Origin: [Bacillus] selenitireducens MLS10 | GTDB taxonomy: Bacteria > Bacillota > Bacilli > Bacillales > Salisediminibacteriaceae | Assembly: GCF_000093085.1 (NCBI RefSeq) | Contig: NC_014219.1 | Coordinates: forward strand, 2,968,384 to 3,032,383 | DNA: 64,000 nucleotides | Direction: 5' to 3' | Part shown: piece after piece, positions 1 to 8,258 of the stretch | Numbering within the stretch: the stretch's first letter is position 1 | How the letters are laid out: each line of letters begins with the position of its first letter | Position numbers and translations under genes: made by a program | Notes under the pieces: generated by a model | Database searches by the model: none | What the model saw: only the letters and a program-made list of their open reading frames with translations | Told to the model about the DNA's origin: nothing

Positions 1-756
1 CACCCACTCCGGCTGAAAGGAGGTCAGGTCTTCCTTACGGAGATAGCCGCCCTGTGCCCTGGACGCCGCATCAATCCGGTCAGCCAGTTCGCCGCTGTAG
101 AAGGCTTTCGCATCTGTTTTTGCAATGGCTTCAAGGGTTTTGGCATGGCCCTCGGATTGCCAAAGGTCCCCGGCCTGCGGCGCTTCTCCGCCCGGAGCGA
201 ACGTCTCAAACCAGGCGCTGAACTCCTCTGACGTCAACGTTTCTTTAAACCGCTTTGCTGCATTGTTCCAGAAAAAAGCAAGCACCGGTGACAAAGGATA
301 GCCGTCTCGTGCATGACGGATGGCCGGTTCAAACAGCTCCTTAAACGGCAGTTTGCCAAAGCGTCTTGACAGCTCCGCCCACGCGGCCGGTGTACCTGGC
401 ACCGTGACAGGTGTCCAGCCAAAGGCCGGCATCTCTTCAGTGATGCCCTTCTCCTTCAATACGTCGATGGAGAGCGCCTCAGGTGCCGGGCCGCTGCCGT
501 TGAGCCCGTAAAGTTTTTTGTCATCGTGGATCCAGACGAGGGCAAAGGCGTCACTTCCGATTCCGTTGGACGTCGGTTCCGTCACCGTCAGGCATGCAGC
601 CGTTGCAATTGCGGCATCGACGGCGTTGCCGCCCTTTTTCAGCATGGTGAGGCCTGCCTCTGCGGCGAGGGGCTGACTCGTTGCGACCATCCCGTTTTTG
701 GAGTAGGTCACCTGGCGTTTCGCTTTATACGGATTGTGCTGTGCATCAAACATCAT
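1..756 (-). CDS. ggt: Gamma-glutamyltransferase, N-terminal part (runs off window)
   Basis: The reverse strand is open from an ATG at 756 to the window edge (252 codons). The protein begins MFDAQHNPYKAKRQ and continues with a GMVATSQPLAAEAGLTML-type segment, GGNAVDAAIA and SNGIGSDAFALVW, the typical opening of gamma-glutamyltranspeptidases. These Ntn hydrolases split glutathione or other gamma-glutamyl compounds and are usually exported. No signal peptide is visible, so this may be the cytoplasmic or YwrD-like subtype. An AGGAGG at 766-771 sits 9 bases before the ATG-ATG pair. The autocatalytic threonine would lie in the missing C-terminal half. Family assignment is firm; substrate is not. 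Confidence 0.85.
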   Translation of the reverse strand, partial: MMFDAQHNPYKAKRQVTYSKNGMVATSQPLAAEAGLTMLKKGGNAVDAAIATAACLTVTEPTSNGIGSDAFALVWIHDDKKLYGLNGSGPAPEALSIDVLKEKGITEEMPAFGWTPVTVPGTPAAWAELSRRFGKLPFKELFEPAIRHARDGYPLSPVLAFFWNNAAKRFKETLTSEEFSAWFETFAPGGEAPQAGDLWQSEGHAKTLEAIAKTDAKAFYSGELADRIDAASRAQGGYLRKEDLTSFQPEWV

Positions 757-787
757 CGTCATCATCCTCCTGTTGGTGTGTCTTTGT

Positions 788-1546
788 TTAAAAATTGGAG
801 CGGGACTGGCCGCCGTCGACATTCAGGGTCGCACCGGACACCCATCTTGCCCGGTCCGAAGCGAGAAAGACGACGACGTCCGCCACTTCCTCGACCGTAC
901 CGAAGCGGCCTGCAGGAATCTGGTCTTTGACAAACTGATTGATCTTCTCCGGTGTTTCATCAAGGCGCTTTTGCCAGTTGCCTGTCGGATGCAAAATCGA
1001 ACCCGGGGCAACGCCGTTGACCCGGACGCCGTCTTTGATCAACTCGTCCGCGAACGATTTGGTAAAACTGATCATCGCCGCCTTTGCCGCATTATATGTA
1101 GGCTTTCCGCCTGATTCTCGGCCGAAGATTGAGGAGATATTGACGATCGATCCGCTCCCGGCTTCCTTCATGGCCGATGCCGCCATCTGGCTGAAATGAA
1201 CAGCGGACAGATAGTTCAGCTCAAGGGCATCCCTGAAGAGATCCACATCCGTCTCCATCGACGTCGATCCGCTGCTGCCGCCGGCATTGTTGATCAGGAT
1301 ATCGATCGTCCCGAGGGTATCCGTGAACCAGTCCATGACCTGTTCACGGGCCTCCCGGTCCATGAGATCAGCGCTCATCGTCACAAGTTCCGGCGTCTCT
1401 TCCTTCGCCTGCCTGAGCGCTTCTTCCCCTCTTGCCACAATGGCGACATTGGCTCCCTCCGCCACAAAGGCTTTGGCAATGCCCTTGCCGATTCCCTTTG
1501 AACCTCCGGTTACGAGCACATTTTTTCCTTGAAGTCGCAGTTTCAT
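788..1546 (-). CDS. SDR family NAD(P)-dependent oxidoreductase
   Basis: This 252-residue protein is a classical short-chain dehydrogenase. It has the cofactor loop TGGSKGIG near residue 14, NNAGG near 90, and the catalytic Ser with a YNAAK (Tyr-x-x-x-Lys) near 145-160. It ends WVSGATLNVDGG, as in 3-oxoacyl-ACP-reductase and glucose-dehydrogenase-like members. The substrate cannot be told. In B. subtilis the SDR gene fabL sits near mutY, but FabL-specific features are not obvious. An AAGGAG at 1555-1560 favours the ATG at 1546; a GTG one codon earlier is possible. It lies 21 bases downstream of mutY on the same strand, so co-transcription is likely. Confidence 0.88.
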   Translation of the reverse strand: MKLRLQGKNVLVTGGSKGIGKGIAKAFVAEGANVAIVARGEEALRQAKEETPELVTMSADLMDREAREQVMDWFTDTLGTIDILINNAGGSSGSTSMETDVDLFRDALELNYLSAVHFSQMAASAMKEAGSGSIVNISSIFGRESGGKPTYNAAKAAMISFTKSFADELIKDGVRVNGVAPGSILHPTGNWQKRLDETPEKINQFVKDQIPAGRFGTVEEVADVVVFLASDRARWVSGATLNVDGGQSRSNF

Positions 1547-1567
1547 CACTCATTCTCCTTTCTGTTG

Positions 1568-2656
1568 TCAGCTTCTCTTGCCAATCACTTCTTCTGCAAT
1601 GGTTCCGTCTATGATCTTCTGATGCGAGACGGAAAACGGATAGTAGGTCAACTCTTCAGGCGGCATCATTAATTCGTCACCCGAAAGACTGACCCGGTTC
1701 TTTAATCGTACAAGAAAAACATCCATTTCCCAAACAATATGTGAAAAAACATGCCTGACCTGCTGGGTATGTGTCACATGATCGACGGCAATGCCACTGT
1801 ATCTCTTTGTCAGCGCGTCAATCAGCGCTTCTTCGCCGGATTGCTCATCACTTTCAATCATCGGGAACTCCCACATGTTTGCGAGAAGGCCTGTTTCAGG
1901 CCGTTTTTGAATCAGGACACGTCCGTCGGCGTCGACGATGACAGTGGTTTGCCAACGCTCCGTTCGCGGCGGTTTCTTTTTTGCTTTCACGGGAAGGAGG
2001 GATTCCACACCTTCAGCTCTCGCATGACAGTGTGACACGACCGGACACGTCAGGCATTGCGGGTTCTTCGGTGTACAGACCGTCGCCCCGAGCTCCATCA
2101 GCGCCTGATTGAAATCTCCTGCATCCTCTGTCGGGATGAGATCCCGGAGAATGTTTTCGATCTGGATCCTGGCCTTCGGTTTTGCGATGTCGTCATACAG
2201 TGTCAAAAGCCTTGACATGACACGCATCACATTGCCATCCACTGCAGGGACCGGTTTTCCGTATGCAATGGAAAGAATAGCGCCTGCCGTATAAGGCCCG
2301 ATTCCTCTGAGAGACCGGATTTCCTTTTCCGTATCCGGCACTTTTCCTCCGTAATCTGCCGTCACTTCTTTCACTGCAGCCTGCAGATTCCGTGCCCTGG
2401 AATAATAGCCGAGTCCTTCCCAGACTTTCAGTACATCCTCCTCGGCCGCTTCCGCGAGGGCCTCCGGAGTCGGGAAGAGACTGATAAAGCGGTTGAAATA
2501 GGGAATGACCGTTTCCACGCGTGTCTGTTGGAGCATGATCTCAGAGACCCAGATCTTATAGGGATCCTGGTCTTTTCGCCATGGAAGATCCCGGTTGTCC
2601 GCCTGATACCAGGTGAGTAAATCGTGTTGAAAAGCGGTTGTCTGAATTTGTTTCAT
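1568..2656 (-). CDS. mutY: A/G-specific adenine DNA glycosylase MutY
   Basis: MutY removes adenine mispaired with 8-oxoguanine during base-excision repair. The 362-residue product has the helix-hairpin-helix/GPD fold (LRGIGPYTAGAILS followed by a catalytic Asp in VDGNVMRV), the [4Fe-4S] loop with Cys spaced C-x6-C-x2-C-x5-C (CTPKNPQCLTCPVVSHC), and a C-terminal NUDIX-like 8-oxoG recognition domain from about residue 230. Length is normal. The ATG at 2656 follows a GAGGTG at 2665-2670. The gene is divergent from yfhP, as in B. subtilis where mutY is yfhQ. Confidence 0.95.
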   Translation of the reverse strand: MKQIQTTAFQHDLLTWYQADNRDLPWRKDQDPYKIWVSEIMLQQTRVETVIPYFNRFISLFPTPEALAEAAEEDVLKVWEGLGYYSRARNLQAAVKEVTADYGGKVPDTEKEIRSLRGIGPYTAGAILSIAYGKPVPAVDGNVMRVMSRLLTLYDDIAKPKARIQIENILRDLIPTEDAGDFNQALMELGATVCTPKNPQCLTCPVVSHCHARAEGVESLLPVKAKKKPPRTERWQTTVIVDADGRVLIQKRPETGLLANMWEFPMIESDEQSGEEALIDALTKRYSGIAVDHVTHTQQVRHVFSHIVWEMDVFLVRLKNRVSLSGDELMMPPEELTYYPFSVSHQKIIDGTIAEEVIGKRS

Positions 2657-2744
2657 CAATGATGCACCTCATCTTTTAAATTACAAGTAAATCGGGTAAA
2701 GTAACAGTATCATCTGATCAGACAGGAAGGAGGGTGTTGCGGAT

Positions 2745-3734
2745 ATGGATACCGGAACGCATGTGGTTATGGGCTTCGCAGTGGGCGGACTCGCTACCCT
2801 TGACCCCGTTGTCGGCGGCTCTCCGGAAATGACCCAGGCCGTCCTGATCGGGGCACTGATCGGTTCGCAGGCCCCTGATTTTGACACGGTCCTCAAACTG
2901 AAAAACAATGCCGTGTACATACGCAATCACCGGGGCGTGACGCATTCCGTGCCGTTCTGGTTCATTTGGGCCGCACTGATCACCATCTTCATTGACAGCA
3001 TCATTCCGAATGTCAATCCGTTCCACCTGTTCCTGTGGACGTTCTTTGCCGTGTTCCTCCACGTATTCGTCGATATCTTTAACGCATACGGCACAAAGGC
3101 CTTCTCCCCATTTTACCCGAAATGGCTTGCCCTCGGGGTCATTAATATTCTCGACCCGCTCATTTTTCTGACGCATATCGTGGCGATTATCATGTGGAAC
3201 ATGGGCTTTGACCCAGGCTATACCTTCTTGACACTGTACGTGTTCCTCACAGTATATTATATCTGGCGGATCCGTGCACAGCGGCGGGTGTATCTCGAGA
3301 TGGAACGACTGCATCCTGATGCTACGCATATCTTCACCTCCCCGACGTTCAAATGGCACCAGTGGCACATCGTTGTCCGGACGGAGACGGAGATGTTTGT
3401 GGCCGGAGCCAAGCGCGGTGACATTCAGTATTTTGAGACGTATCCGTTCGAACCGATCCCGGATGACCCGGTGATCAATGCGGCGAGAAAAGACGAGAAT
3501 CTCTCAGCCTTTCTTTCGTTCTCTCCGGCCTACCGGTGGTATGTTTCCCTTGAACCTCACGGGTATTCGGTGAAATTCATCGATCTCCGCTACCGGAGTA
3601 AAGGGTACTACCCGTTCGTCGCCATCGTGCGTCTCAATGAGGACTTGAGTATCCGCGGCTCTTATACGGGATGGATTTACAACACAGAGACGCTGAGACG
3701 AAAACTCATCATGTCGGAACAGGGTTCGTCCTGA
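2745..3734 (+). CDS. yfhP: YfhP family membrane-bound metal-dependent hydrolase
   Basis: This 329-residue protein matches YfhP/YdjM-type membrane hydrolases. It opens with MDTGTHVVMGFAVGGL, in which the His is a predicted metal ligand, followed by QAPDFD and NHRGVTHS motifs carrying further Asp and His ligands. Four or five hydrophobic segments follow between residues 70 and 180, and then a soluble C-terminal half. The true reaction is unknown for the family. GGAGGG lies 10 bases before the ATG. It is divergent from mutY with 88 bases between, matching the B. subtilis arrangement. Confidence 0.88.
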   Translation: MDTGTHVVMGFAVGGLATLDPVVGGSPEMTQAVLIGALIGSQAPDFDTVLKLKNNAVYIRNHRGVTHSVPFWFIWAALITIFIDSIIPNVNPFHLFLWTFFAVFLHVFVDIFNAYGTKAFSPFYPKWLALGVINILDPLIFLTHIVAIIMWNMGFDPGYTFLTLYVFLTVYYIWRIRAQRRVYLEMERLHPDATHIFTSPTFKWHQWHIVVRTETEMFVAGAKRGDIQYFETYPFEPIPDDPVINAARKDENLSAFLSFSPAYRWYVSLEPHGYSVKFIDLRYRSKGYYPFVAIVRLNEDLSIRGSYTGWIYNTETLRRKLIMSEQGSS

Positions 3735-3793
3735 AGAACCGCCCACCTGAATGCGCACTGAAGAGACGCGATGACCGCAGAATCAACGAAGAA

Positions 3794-3828
3794 GGGAAGC
3801 TCCTCTTGTCACGAGGGGCTTCCCTTTT
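3794..3828. terminator. Rho-independent terminator, possibly bidirectional
   Basis: GGGAAGC at 3794-3800 pairs with GCTTCCC at 3818-3824, with extra pairs inside, followed by TTTT. It lies between convergent yfhP and yfhJ. Confidence 0.8.
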
Positions 3829-3852
3829 CTCTCTTTGCAGCCGGCGAACCGG

Positions 3853-4119
3853 TTAATGATAGAACTTCTTTTTCTCAAACCATTCCCGGTATTTTTTATT
3901 TTCCTGCAGGACTTCATGGAGCTTTGATCCGTGGTGATCGATCCATTGGACGAGCACCTTCTCCGTCGTTTCTTTGCCTCTATATGTGCGTCCGGCTTTC
4001 GCCTGCGTGGATTCAAAGTCCTCCCAGAGAAGCTCCACCCAGGTCCGGGCTTCTGCATAGCTCAGTTTGTCATTATGTTCAAGGAGGCGGTTTGTCAGTC
4101 GCTCATGATAGTCATTCAC
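3853..4119 (-). CDS. yfhJ: YfhJ family WVELL protein
   Basis: The 88-residue protein contains the family signature TWVELLWEDFEST and resembles B. subtilis YfhJ. It is charged, soluble and without membrane segments; its function is not known. A GGATGTTG-type ribosome site precedes the ATG. It is the last gene of a reverse-strand run with yfhH and recX, an order shared with B. subtilis. Confidence 0.85.
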   Translation of the reverse strand: MNDYHERLTNRLLEHNDKLSYAEARTWVELLWEDFESTQAKAGRTYRGKETTEKVLVQWIDHHGSKLHEVLQENKKYREWFEKKKFYH

Positions 4120-4145
4120 AATACAACATCCTTTCTTCCATACCG

Positions 4146-4469
4146 TCAGCGGACAGGCAACTGCTTACCGAATACCGAAATCGGCACAGCTTCAAGCTCT
4201 GAGCTTCCTGAGCGGTAGCCCCATGCAAAGACCCCGTTCAGATAGTCGATGTCAAAATACTCTTCTTCATCGCCTTTAAAGACGTAACGTTCCCCTTTAC
4301 GGAAGTCATCCGGGTCAAGGAGATAGGCCTGGGCCATGAGAATCTTCCGCTCGTGAACGGCATACTCACTGATCATACCCCGCTGTTCCGCCTTTTGGGC
4401 TTTCACAGTCAAATCCCCGATTTCCGTCTGCAGTTCCGCCATGCTCATCTCACTGTATTTTTTATCCAA
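4146..4469 (-). CDS. yfhH: YfhH family protein, TTG start
   Basis: The product (107 residues) starts with LDKKYSEMSMAELQTEIGDL and contains DYLNGVFAWGYR, which matches B. subtilis YfhH in length and content. I chose the TTG at 4469 because GGAGGG lies 6 bases upstream and because family members begin at this point; the reading frame stays open further upstream, but that stretch (to 4751) overlaps recX and is unlike the family. No membrane segments are seen. Function is unknown. Confidence 0.85.
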   Translation of the reverse strand: MDKKYSEMSMAELQTEIGDLTVKAQKAEQRGMISEYAVHERKILMAQAYLLDPDDFRKGERYVFKGDEEEYFDIDYLNGVFAWGYRSGSSELEAVPISVFGKQLPVR

Positions 4470-4542
4470 AACAATCCCTCCAGGCTGTCTGCTTCCTGTA
4501 TCCATTATAAAATGGAACGAGGGAAAAAAGAAAGTCCGCCGC

Positions 4543-5373
4543 TTACGATTCTGAGACATATTCATCGATAAAGCGTTGGATGACGGGCATCGGAAACCCT
4601 TTTCTGTACAGGCCTTTTTTAAGCCGGTCCCTCCGTTTCGCCGGATCGTGCTCGGTGATGCGCGCAAGGAGTTTCTCACCGTGAAACACGGCATTCTCCC
4701 ATTCTTCATCAGTCTCTCCGTCTTCCTCTTCTTCCTGATCCGACAATACACGCTCCACTGCGACTGAAGCGATCCCTGTCTGATACCCTTTTCGCATCAG
4801 GAGCTGCATGAGCTTATTCTTTCGGTTGATTTTGGATTCCCGGCGGTACTCCCCGGCCTTCTTCGCCGCGAGCCGGACTGCCGCTTCGAGGACTTCATCT
4901 TCACCGAATTCCTCCATCGCCTCATCGATCAGCGCGCCTTCGACACCTTTTTGATAAAGCTCCTGGCGGATGTGCATCGGTCCTTTCGTACTTGTATCCC
5001 GTCTCGTTCTCACAAATGCCTGGGCAAAGGCCCGGTCGTCGATGAGATTGAGCTGATCAAGCCGATCAAGCACCTCGGGGATCACGTCTTCCTCTGTCTC
5101 TTTTTTCTTCAGGTAGCTGATGATCTCCCGCTCCGAACGCATCCGAAAGGAGATGAAGTTCACGGCAAGCTGCACAGCCCTGTCGACGGTTTCCATGCTC
5201 TTGATGGATTCGAACTCTTCTTCAGACAGTTCCCTGGCCCGGATCAGGTTGTGGCGGATCAGGGTCTCTTCGGACACTGTGCCGATATAGGTCTCGGATC
5301 CGTCTTTCTCTTCATAGAGATGATAGCGCCCCTTCGTGCGTTTGGCCTCTTTGATTTTGGACAGTTTAATCAT
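4543..5373 (-). CDS. recX: Recombination regulator RecX
   Basis: RecX binds RecA filaments and modulates strand exchange. The 276-residue protein shows the helical repeats of the Firmicutes form: RSEREIISYLKKK, LIDDRAFAQAFVRTR, KGPMHIRQELYQKGV and, near the C-terminus, KGLYRKGFPMPVIQRFI. The ATG at 5373 has GGAGGG five bases upstream and gives MIKLSKIKEAKRTKGRYHL, typical for Bacillus RecX. It is divergent from yfhF. Confidence 0.93.
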   Translation of the reverse strand: MIKLSKIKEAKRTKGRYHLYEEKDGSETYIGTVSEETLIRHNLIRARELSEEEFESIKSMETVDRAVQLAVNFISFRMRSEREIISYLKKKETEEDVIPEVLDRLDQLNLIDDRAFAQAFVRTRRDTSTKGPMHIRQELYQKGVEGALIDEAMEEFGEDEVLEAAVRLAAKKAGEYRRESKINRKNKLMQLLMRKGYQTGIASVAVERVLSDQEEEEDGETDEEWENAVFHGEKLLARITEHDPAKRRDRLKKGLYRKGFPMPVIQRFIDEYVSES

Positions 5374-5469
5374 AACGTCCCTCCAGATTGTCGATTTTTG
5401 GTTTGATTCAGTGCATTTAAAGGAAAAGACAGACATACGAGTATTGTAAAGTGAAAGGAGTGTCGGACC

Positions 5470-6372
5470 ATGCGAATTGCAATCAGTGGTGGAAGCGGTA
5501 TGATCGGCAGTGCGATTACAAAAGAACTGGTGGAGAGCGGCCATGACGTCTATATTCTGACAAGGAGTACCGTGAACCGCTCCAGTGAACCGCATATTCA
5601 GTATGTGCGCTGGCTCAGCGCGAACAGCTACCCTGAACAGGAGCTTGAGGGTATCGATGCCTTCATCAACCTCGCCGGTGAGAACCTGAATTCAGGACGG
5701 TGGACACCTGCGAAAAAAGACAAGATCCTCAAGAGCAGACTGCAGGCAACCCGTGAGACGGTGCGCATCCTGCATGCCCTTGAGAAAAAGCCGAAAGTCC
5801 TCATCAACGGATCCGCAGTCGGAATTTACGGAACGTCCTATTCAAGGACTTTTACGGAACGTGATACGGAACCCGGAGAGGATTTCCTCGCAGATGTGGT
5901 CACCGCCTGGGAAGAGGCCGCGCAGGACTTACCTGATGAAACGAGACTCGTCTATGCACGATTCGGCGTCGTTCTCTCCACAGAAGGCGGCGCATTGAAG
6001 AAGATGTTGCCGGCCTTTCAGCTCTATGCAGGAGGAAAGCTCGGAACCGGTGAACAGTGGATGTCCTGGATTCATCTCGAAGATGTGGCCAAAGGCGTCG
6101 TCTTCCTCCTCGATCAGGAAGACCTCGAGGGTCCGGTAAACTTCACGGCACCGAATCCGGAGAAGATGAAGCATTTCGGCAAAACCCTCTCAGTCGTTCT
6201 CGGTAAACCGTTTTGGGCACCGGTACCGAGCGTTATGCTGAAAGCAGCCCTCGGTGAAATGAGCGTCCTCGTCCTCGAAGGACAGAAAGTGCTGCCTGAT
6301 CAGTTAACCGCTCACGGCTATACGTTCCGCTATCCGAAATTAAAAGAAGCACTGGAAAATTTAGTGACATGA
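5470..6372 (+). CDS. yfhF: YfhF, SDR39U1 (TIGR01777) family epimerase-like protein
   Basis: The 300-residue product is an atypical extended SDR. It opens MRIAISGGSGMIGSAITKELV (nucleotide-binding loop GGSGMIG) and contains INLAGENL, GSAVGIYG and a C-terminal DUF1731-like segment ending in KLKEALENLV. Family members are named epimerases but their substrate is unknown. AAAGGAG precedes the ATG. It diverges from recX as in B. subtilis and ends in a strong terminator. Confidence 0.9.
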   Translation: MRIAISGGSGMIGSAITKELVESGHDVYILTRSTVNRSSEPHIQYVRWLSANSYPEQELEGIDAFINLAGENLNSGRWTPAKKDKILKSRLQATRETVRILHALEKKPKVLINGSAVGIYGTSYSRTFTERDTEPGEDFLADVVTAWEEAAQDLPDETRLVYARFGVVLSTEGGALKKMLPAFQLYAGGKLGTGEQWMSWIHLEDVAKGVVFLLDQEDLEGPVNFTAPNPEKMKHFGKTLSVVLGKPFWAPVPSVMLKAALGEMSVLVLEGQKVLPDQLTAHGYTFRYPKLKEALENLVT

Positions 6373-6377
6373 CGTGA

Positions 6378-6410
6378 GGAACTTCTCTGATTTCAGAGAA
6401 GTTCCTTTTA
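6378..6410 (+). terminator. Rho-independent terminator after yfhF
   Basis: GGAACTTCTCTGA (6378-6390) and its exact complement (6393-6405) form a 13-bp stem with a two-base loop, followed by TTTTA. Confidence 0.9.
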
Positions 6411-6556
6411 CTTCTACACAATCGTACCAAATAATAGTATCATAGAGTGAGAGGATCTTTAACGAAAAGAATGTGTACGAGACTTTAACCTTTTCTTTTT
6501 ATGGAGTTGCCTTACACTGAGCACAATGACTACGATGAGAAAGGGATTGGTAACTT

Positions 6557-7435
6557 ATGCCAGTATTACAACCAAGCTTTTTAGGAAAGAAAGTGTTCAT
6601 GGATCAGAACAGTGGCCGCCAGTACATGATTAAGTATGAGCGGTTCGTTCCGCCCCGCAAGATTCACGCCCTGCTGTTTGATCAGGATGTCCCTGTGATC
6701 TTTGCCATTCTTGACAAAGAAGGACGGTTTCTTGACTCGTTCTTTCTCTCCAACAAGACGACTGCCGACTCGGCTGAGGCGATGGAAGCCTACAAGGTGA
6801 TCGCGGACCGAAAAGCCCAGCATAAAATGACGCAGGACGATTTGCAGGATGCGTTGAAACCTGAATCGGAAGCAAAGATGAAAAACAAACATATCCGAAA
6901 GCATCTGAAAGATGAACATCTCGAAGACATCAAACATCAGTGGCCATCCCGGCTGATTTCCTTGCAAAATGCATATGGGCGTTCAGACGATTCCCTGATT
7001 ATTGACACGCTGCGGGATGCTCTTGCCGAGGCAAACGGTCAGCGCGCCTTTGACTTTATCACGACGCACCGCATCGATCGGCTCGTGCCGCTCCTTGCGC
7101 CTCATGCAAGCCAGTCACCGGAACTGATTCGCCTCGTTCCTGACGTTTATTTAAGCAGTGAACATCCGGAAGTCGTCTATGACTTTCTCCTGCAAACGGC
7201 CGAAACGATTGATCTCGGTTCGCACAAATCCGTTGAAGAACTTCTGAATCAGGGGAAGCGCGTCGATCTCGTGCATCACGACAGCCTCATGAAGCGCCTT
7301 TTAACGCTGCTGATGCGCCGCGTGAAAGACGAGACGGACGAAAAACCGACGGCCTGGCTGTCCAAATGTGTCCATGACCGTGAGCTCCGCGCGACGATTA
7401 TGGATATGCTGAAGAAACCTAAGGCAAAAGGTTAA
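6557..7435 (+). CDS. Uncharacterised soluble protein, 292 residues
   Basis: I do not recognise this protein. It has no signal peptide or membrane segments. Residues 1-75 look like a small beta-rich domain (ending GRFLDSFFLSNKTTAD), residues 95-130 are very charged and probably coiled (SEAKMKNKHIRKHLKDEHLEDIKHQW), and the remainder is helical, ending in KKPKAKG. It stands alone between two terminators, with 180 bases of leader. The ribosome site AAGGG is weak and about 11 bases from the ATG. Codon use resembles its neighbours, so I consider it a real gene. Confidence 0.7.
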   Translation: MPVLQPSFLGKKVFMDQNSGRQYMIKYERFVPPRKIHALLFDQDVPVIFAILDKEGRFLDSFFLSNKTTADSAEAMEAYKVIADRKAQHKMTQDDLQDALKPESEAKMKNKHIRKHLKDEHLEDIKHQWPSRLISLQNAYGRSDDSLIIDTLRDALAEANGQRAFDFITTHRIDRLVPLLAPHASQSPELIRLVPDVYLSSEHPEVVYDFLLQTAETIDLGSHKSVEELLNQGKRVDLVHHDSLMKRLLTLLMRRVKDETDEKPTAWLSKCVHDRELRATIMDMLKKPKAKG

Positions 7436-7456
7436 TCCATTTTTTGCAGAATGACA

Positions 7457-7501
7457 AAGAAGCTCTTACCCGTTCACAGCGGATAAGAGCTTCTTTTTTT
7501 G
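7457..7501. terminator. Bidirectional terminator
   Basis: AAGAAGCTCTTA (7457-7468) pairs with TAAGAGCTTCTT (7484-7495) and is followed by a T run; the reverse strand also carries T-rich sequence. It lies between the convergent 6557 gene and treR. Confidence 0.85.
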
Positions 7502-7515
7502 ACACCAAGGCCTGT

Positions 7516-8235
7516 TTATTTGCCGTGACTCCGTCTGGCAAAGTCGACAAAGCGGAATTTGTCCGGTCTGTGCCGTGATTCCGTATATTGAAAGAGGGTC
7601 GCGTCGTCGAGGTAGACGAAGTTTCGGACGACGACAATATTCATATGCCCGTTCAGCTCAAGGAGGCGGCGATCCTCCTCTGTCGGCTCTTCCACGACGA
7701 TCTCTTTCTTCGCGAAGCTGATGGTCAGCCCGAGGTCTCCTTCGATGTACTGATAGATCGAGTCTTCACAAATCTCTTTTGTCAGATGGTCGACGTACGT
7801 GCTGTTCAGATAATCCTTATCAAGGATGATCCGTTCTCCGTCAATCTCACGAACCCGCAAGACCCGCCAGATATGACCGCCAGCCGGTATTTGGAGCTTA
7901 GCACGAATCTCTTCTGCCGGTTTCTCGTAAGCGAGATCCTCGACGTGCGTGCGAAATCGCTGCCCCATCTTCTCGGCAAGCTCACGAAAGCTGACGAGGC
8001 CTGAGACGGGGAAGTCAAACTTCTGCGCATCAAGGACGACAGAGCCTTTTCCCTGGATTTTCTGAATAAACCCGTTTTGAGCGAGGAGATTCAATGCCTT
8101 GCGGATTGTCTCCCTGGACGTGTCAAACTGATTCATCAGTTCGTGTTCAGAAGGCAGCTTGGTTCCTGGTGCATAGAGTCCATCCTGAATTTGATCTGCA
8201 ATTCGTTTGTAGATCTCAATATATTTGTTCTGCAT
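7516..8235 (-). CDS. treR: Trehalose operon repressor TreR (GntR/HutC family)
   Basis: The 239-residue protein has an N-terminal GntR winged helix (YKRIADQIQDGLYAPGTKLPSEHEL, then TSRETIRKALNLLAQNGF) and a C-terminal UTRA effector domain from about residue 85. Known TreR proteins repress treA and are released by trehalose-6-phosphate. The start has GGGGTGATG upstream. It follows treA by 23 bases on the same strand. A perfect palindrome of the TreR operator type lies in the treA promoter, supporting the name. Confidence 0.9.
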   Translation of the reverse strand: MQNKYIEIYKRIADQIQDGLYAPGTKLPSEHELMNQFDTSRETIRKALNLLAQNGFIQKIQGKGSVVLDAQKFDFPVSGLVSFRELAEKMGQRFRTHVEDLAYEKPAEEIRAKLQIPAGGHIWRVLRVREIDGERIILDKDYLNSTYVDHLTKEICEDSIYQYIEGDLGLTISFAKKEIVVEEPTEEDRRLLELNGHMNIVVVRNFVYLDDATLFQYTESRHRPDKFRFVDFARRSHGK

Positions 8236-8258
8236 GCGTCATCACCCCGTTCAGTGTA

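Noticed and set aside
4470-4751. Upstream extension of the yfhH reading frame
   Set aside because: It overlaps recX, lacks a ribosome site, and its sequence is unlike YfhH; the TTG at 4469 with GGAGGG is the better start.
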